From a bacterium BMS3Bbin14 (GTDB lineage Bacteria > Desulfobacterota > Desulfobulbia > Desulfobulbales > Desulfobulbaceae): 62,395 nucleotides of DNA. Positions within the stretch are counted from its first letter, which is position 1. Every line of letters begins with the position of its first letter. Location of the stretch: assembly GCA_002897615.1 (NCBI GenBank), contig BDTX01000022.1, positions 1 through 62,395 on the forward strand, in the 5' to 3' direction. This document shows, in pieces, positions 60,268 through 62,395 of the stretch. The notes below the pieces were generated by a model that saw only the letters and a program-made list of their open reading frames with translations, was not told where the DNA came from and did not search any database. The position numbers and the translations under genes were made by a program.

Positions 60268-61362
60268 TCAGATTACCAGGTTAAACAGATAGCCGGTAAA
60301 CAGGATACCGCTGCCGACCACTATGATAAAGACGGCGATCAGGCCCGGTTTGAGTACCTTCCGCAGAATTACCATTTCCGGCAGCGACAGGGCGATGACG
60401 CTCATCATAAAGGCCAGTACCGTCCCCAGGGCTGCGCCCTTGCCCAGGAGCGCCTCGACCACCGGGACAATACCGGCGGCATTGGAGTACATGGGAACGC
60501 CCACCGCAACGGCGGCCGGAACCGACCACCAGGCGTCCTTGCCCATGATCGAGACCATGAGCTCCTGAGGCACATAGCCGTGAATGGCGGCACCTACTCC
60601 AATACCGGCAATCACGTAGATCCAGACCTTGCCGACAATGTCCCGCACCGCCTCGCGGCCCTGCTCTATACGGTCGGTCCAGGTCAATTTTTCTTCAACC
60701 ACAACCGCCTCGGCAGCCCGCAGGTCCCGGACCCAGTCTTCAATCCAGTGTTCCAGCTTGAGGCGGCCGATCACCCAGCCCGCGACAATGGCGATAACCA
60801 GTCCTGTCCCCAGGTAGAGGGCAGCCACCCGCCAGCCGAGCAGTCCATAGAGCAACACCAGGGCGATTTCATTGATCATCGGGGCGGCAATGAGGAAGGA
60901 AAAGGTCACGCCCAGGGGTACATCGGCCTGGATAAAGCCGATAAAAAGCGGTACTGCGGAACAAGAACAGAACGGGGTCACGATGCCCAGCATGGCAGCC
61001 ATAACGTTACCCGCTGTCTCCCGTTTGCCGGCCAGGTATTTCCGGGTCCGTTCCTGGGTGAAAAAGGAACGAATCATGCCCACCACAAAGACAATAAGGG
61101 TCAGCAGCATCATGACCTTGGGCGTGTCATAGACGAAAAACCGGACCGCCTCGCCAGGATGTCCTCCCCGCTCAAGGCCGAGCAGGTAGTAGGTAAAAAA
61201 ATCGGCCAACGGCCCTAACTGCCTGTAGACGGCATACCAGAGCGCGAAGCCGGCCAGAGCGATAAAAGCAGCCCTGGCCAGGCTTACACTTTTTATCCCG
61301 GCCGCCTGGCCGGAATCCGGTTTTGCTGCCCGGCCGCAGCAAGAGGGCTTAATCGGTTCCAT
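60268..61362 (-). CDS. ArsP/DUF318-type permease
   Basis: Integral membrane permease of 364 residues, about eight to ten membrane helices in two halves. Family signatures: GIVTPFCSCSAVPLFIGFI and the second-half GVPMYSNAAGIVPVVEALL. A cytosolic loop of about 45 residues (RLKLEHWIEDWV ... EQGREAVRDIV) separates the halves. N-terminal CCGR may bind metal. Relatives export methylarsenicals or unknown thiol-reactive compounds. ATG follows GAGGGG. It forms an operon with the ArsR regulator upstream and the truncated thioredoxin gene downstream. Confidence 0.92.
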   Translation of the reverse strand: MEPIKPSCCGRAAKPDSGQAAGIKSVSLARAAFIALAGFALWYAVYRQLGPLADFFTYYLLGLERGGHPGEAVRFFVYDTPKVMMLLTLIVFVVGMIRSFFTQERTRKYLAGKRETAGNVMAAMLGIVTPFCSCSAVPLFIGFIQADVPLGVTFSFLIAAPMINEIALVLLYGLLGWRVAALYLGTGLVIAIVAGWVIGRLKLEHWIEDWVRDLRAAEAVVVEEKLTWTDRIEQGREAVRDIVGKVWIYVIAGIGVGAAIHGYVPQELMVSIMGKDAWWSVPAAVAVGVPMYSNAAGIVPVVEALLGKGAALGTVLAFMMSVIALSLPEMVILRKVLKPGLIAVFIIVVGSGILFTGYLFNLVI

Positions 61363-61373
61363 GGTCTTTCCCC

Positions 61374-61724
61374 TCAGCTTTTCAAGGTGCCGTCGCGCAA
61401 GTTTGCTGCTGCCGGCAAGGCCTTGAGCATCCGCACCAGCTCTTCATCGTCATCCAGCCAGTGGCTCAGGCCGGCAAGCATGGCAGCGGCATACTCCGAC
61501 TCGCTGCCATCAGCCAGACTGTACAGGATCCAGGTTCCCTGCCGCCGGCGCTCCACCAGGCCGGCATCTTCAAGGAGCTTCATATGTTTGGAGACGGTGG
61601 ACTGGGCCAGGCCCAGGACTGCCTGAATTTCACAGACACACAGTTCCCCCGCCTGCAGAAGCTTGAGTACCCGTACCCGGTTAGGGTCGGACAACGCCTT
61701 CATGATTCGAACAAATGATTTCAT
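61374..61724 (-). CDS. ArsR-family metalloregulator
   Basis: 116 residues from the ATG at 61724; a longer frame to 61754 overlaps the promoter. Winged helix with ALSDPNRVRVLKLL, GELCVCEIQAVLGLAQSTVS (recognition helix and the CVC metal site typical of arsenic-sensing ArsR) and GLVERRRQGTWILYSL. It should repress its own operon until arsenite or a similar thiophilic ion binds. Its operator is listed just upstream. Confidence 0.94.
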   Translation of the reverse strand: MKSFVRIMKALSDPNRVRVLKLLQAGELCVCEIQAVLGLAQSTVSKHMKLLEDAGLVERRRQGTWILYSLADGSESEYAAAMLAGLSHWLDDDEELVRMLKALPAAANLRDGTLKS

Positions 61725-61759
61725 CGCTATTTCCCAATATTCAGATATCGCCAACTAAC

Positions 61760-61790
61760 GATATAATAACGCGGTTATTATATCTGTCAA
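61760..61790 (-). promoter_or_regulatory. ArsR promoter and operator palindrome
   Basis: A perfect inverted repeat, 11-base arms GATATAATAAC and GTTATTATATC around GCG (61760-61784), overlaps a promoter: minus-strand TTGACA (complement of 61785-61790), 16-base spacer, TATTAT. A repressor bound there would block RNA polymerase. Confidence 0.85.
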
Positions 61791-61969
61791 ATATTTTTTC
61801 GGCATTCTTTACTTTTTTTTGGTAACCGGGTCATTCTTGCCGACATTTGAGTGAATTGTCGGCAGCTTGTTCCCTGGTATGGAAATAGGTAGCAATCGGG
61901 ATTTGTCGGTCCAGTGAGATTATATCCTGATTTTGTAAAAATTCCGGGCTTGGCTTCCACCGTTTTTGC

Positions 61970-62097
61970 TGGACTCGTAAAAATCCCCCCGCTCCGTCAT
62001 CCCGCGAAGGTAGGAATCCAGAACTTATTGAAATCATTGGATTTCAGCTTTCGCGGGAACGACGAAAAATTAGCAAAATGTAGTTTTTACGAGTCCA
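61970..62097. mobile_element. 128-bp element with 14-bp terminal inverted repeats
   Basis: TGGACTCGTAAAAA at the left faces TTTTTACGAGTCCA at the right, perfect 14-bp repeats. Inside, CGTCATCCCGCGAA faces TTCGCGGGAACGACG. No coding capacity. It is unrelated to the 219-bp family. The DNA from 61791 to 61969 and from 62098 to 62208 shows nothing else. Confidence 0.75.
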
Positions 62098-62208
62098 TCA
62101 TTTTTTAAGAGCTATGATAGGCGGCACGCGACCCGGATTTTTTTGTGGAATATGATTGTTATATATTATCCAGGAGGCCTTTCAGTATGTGCCTGGCGCA
62201 GAATAAAG

Positions 62209-62395
62209 CCTGAATCCGTGACGGCTTGAGATAATATTCCAGGCAACATGTGGAATTTATTGTATTATTAACGAATAAATGCATTTTATACTGTTCACCG
62301 CGCCGCCCTACGGGGCGCCCGATAACGGCACAGCTGCTGCGTTGGCAACTCGTTGATATCACACTAGGATAATCAACATCGTTGCCGCCTTGCAT
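62209..62395 (-). mobile_element. 219-bp MITE-like element, copy F, cut by window end
   Basis: Starts CCTGAATCCGTGACGG and follows the reverse-orientation copies to the last base of the window; about 30 bases of the far end lie outside. Confidence 0.88.

Noticed and set aside
1..62395. tRNA, rRNA or CRISPR array
   Set aside because: I looked in the intergenic regions and saw no cloverleaf T-loop signatures, rRNA-like sequence or regularly spaced direct repeats; a covariance search would be needed to exclude small RNAs.

Overview
The window looks like a chromosomal piece from a high-GC, anaerobic, Gram-negative bacterium, most likely a Desulfobacterota (Desulfobulbales-like) species. The basis is gene content, not a marker gene: many periplasmic or extracellular multihaem c-type cytochromes, LPS synthesis (waaA), type IV pilus retraction (pilT), a selenium pathway (selD-yedF-selA) and anaerobic cobamide genes. 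No rRNA, tRNA or CRISPR array was recognised.

Region 1 (about 1-16956, all minus strand) is an extracellular electron transfer locus. It encodes two closely similar hexahaem cytochromes that match the Geobacter nanowire protein OmcS, each in a run with a beta-propeller (NHL-type) protein and large CXXCH cytochromes (10, 16 and 26 haems). Between them lie a SurA/PrsA-like chaperone, three CsgG/TolB-like envelope proteins and a large outer-membrane barrel with a discoidin-like insert. Together these look like the subunits, electron conduit and secretion/assembly machinery of a cytochrome filament. The next gene, on the plus strand, is a GGDEF-EAL protein.

Region 2 (about 19500-39350) is mostly housekeeping: fbp, pepA, a CNNM-type transporter, an HtrA protease, mgtE, a DUF2065 protein, purM, a mog-like gene, a divergent EF-G-like GTPase, murJ, rsmE, waaA, comEC and pilT. 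Region 3 (39350-50280, minus strand) continues with a LOG-family protein, a TPR protein with a degenerate GGDEF domain, selA, yedF, selD, and a cobamide operon (ThiC/BzaF-like, cobD, cbiB) preceded by a cobalamin riboswitch.

Region 4 (about 50600-60150) is a decayed defence island: an addiction module with a frameshifted toxin, type I restriction remnants (intact hsdR, no hsdM, two broken hsdS, a truncated AlbA_2 gene, a deleted second hsdR start), DUF2293 and YgjP-like genes, hipBA and a DprA-like gene. Its right edge cuts a thioredoxin-like gene that belongs to an ArsR-permease operon (60268-61724).

Several repeat families run through the window. The main one is a roughly 219-bp non-autonomous element with 13-14-bp terminal inverted repeats; three full copies are flanked by perfect 5-bp direct repeats. 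One copy has inserted exactly into the cobalamin riboswitch, splitting its 5' strand from its core; another interrupts an hsdS fragment. Short palindromes (TAGGGTGC...GCACC) sit at gene ends and supply stop codons.
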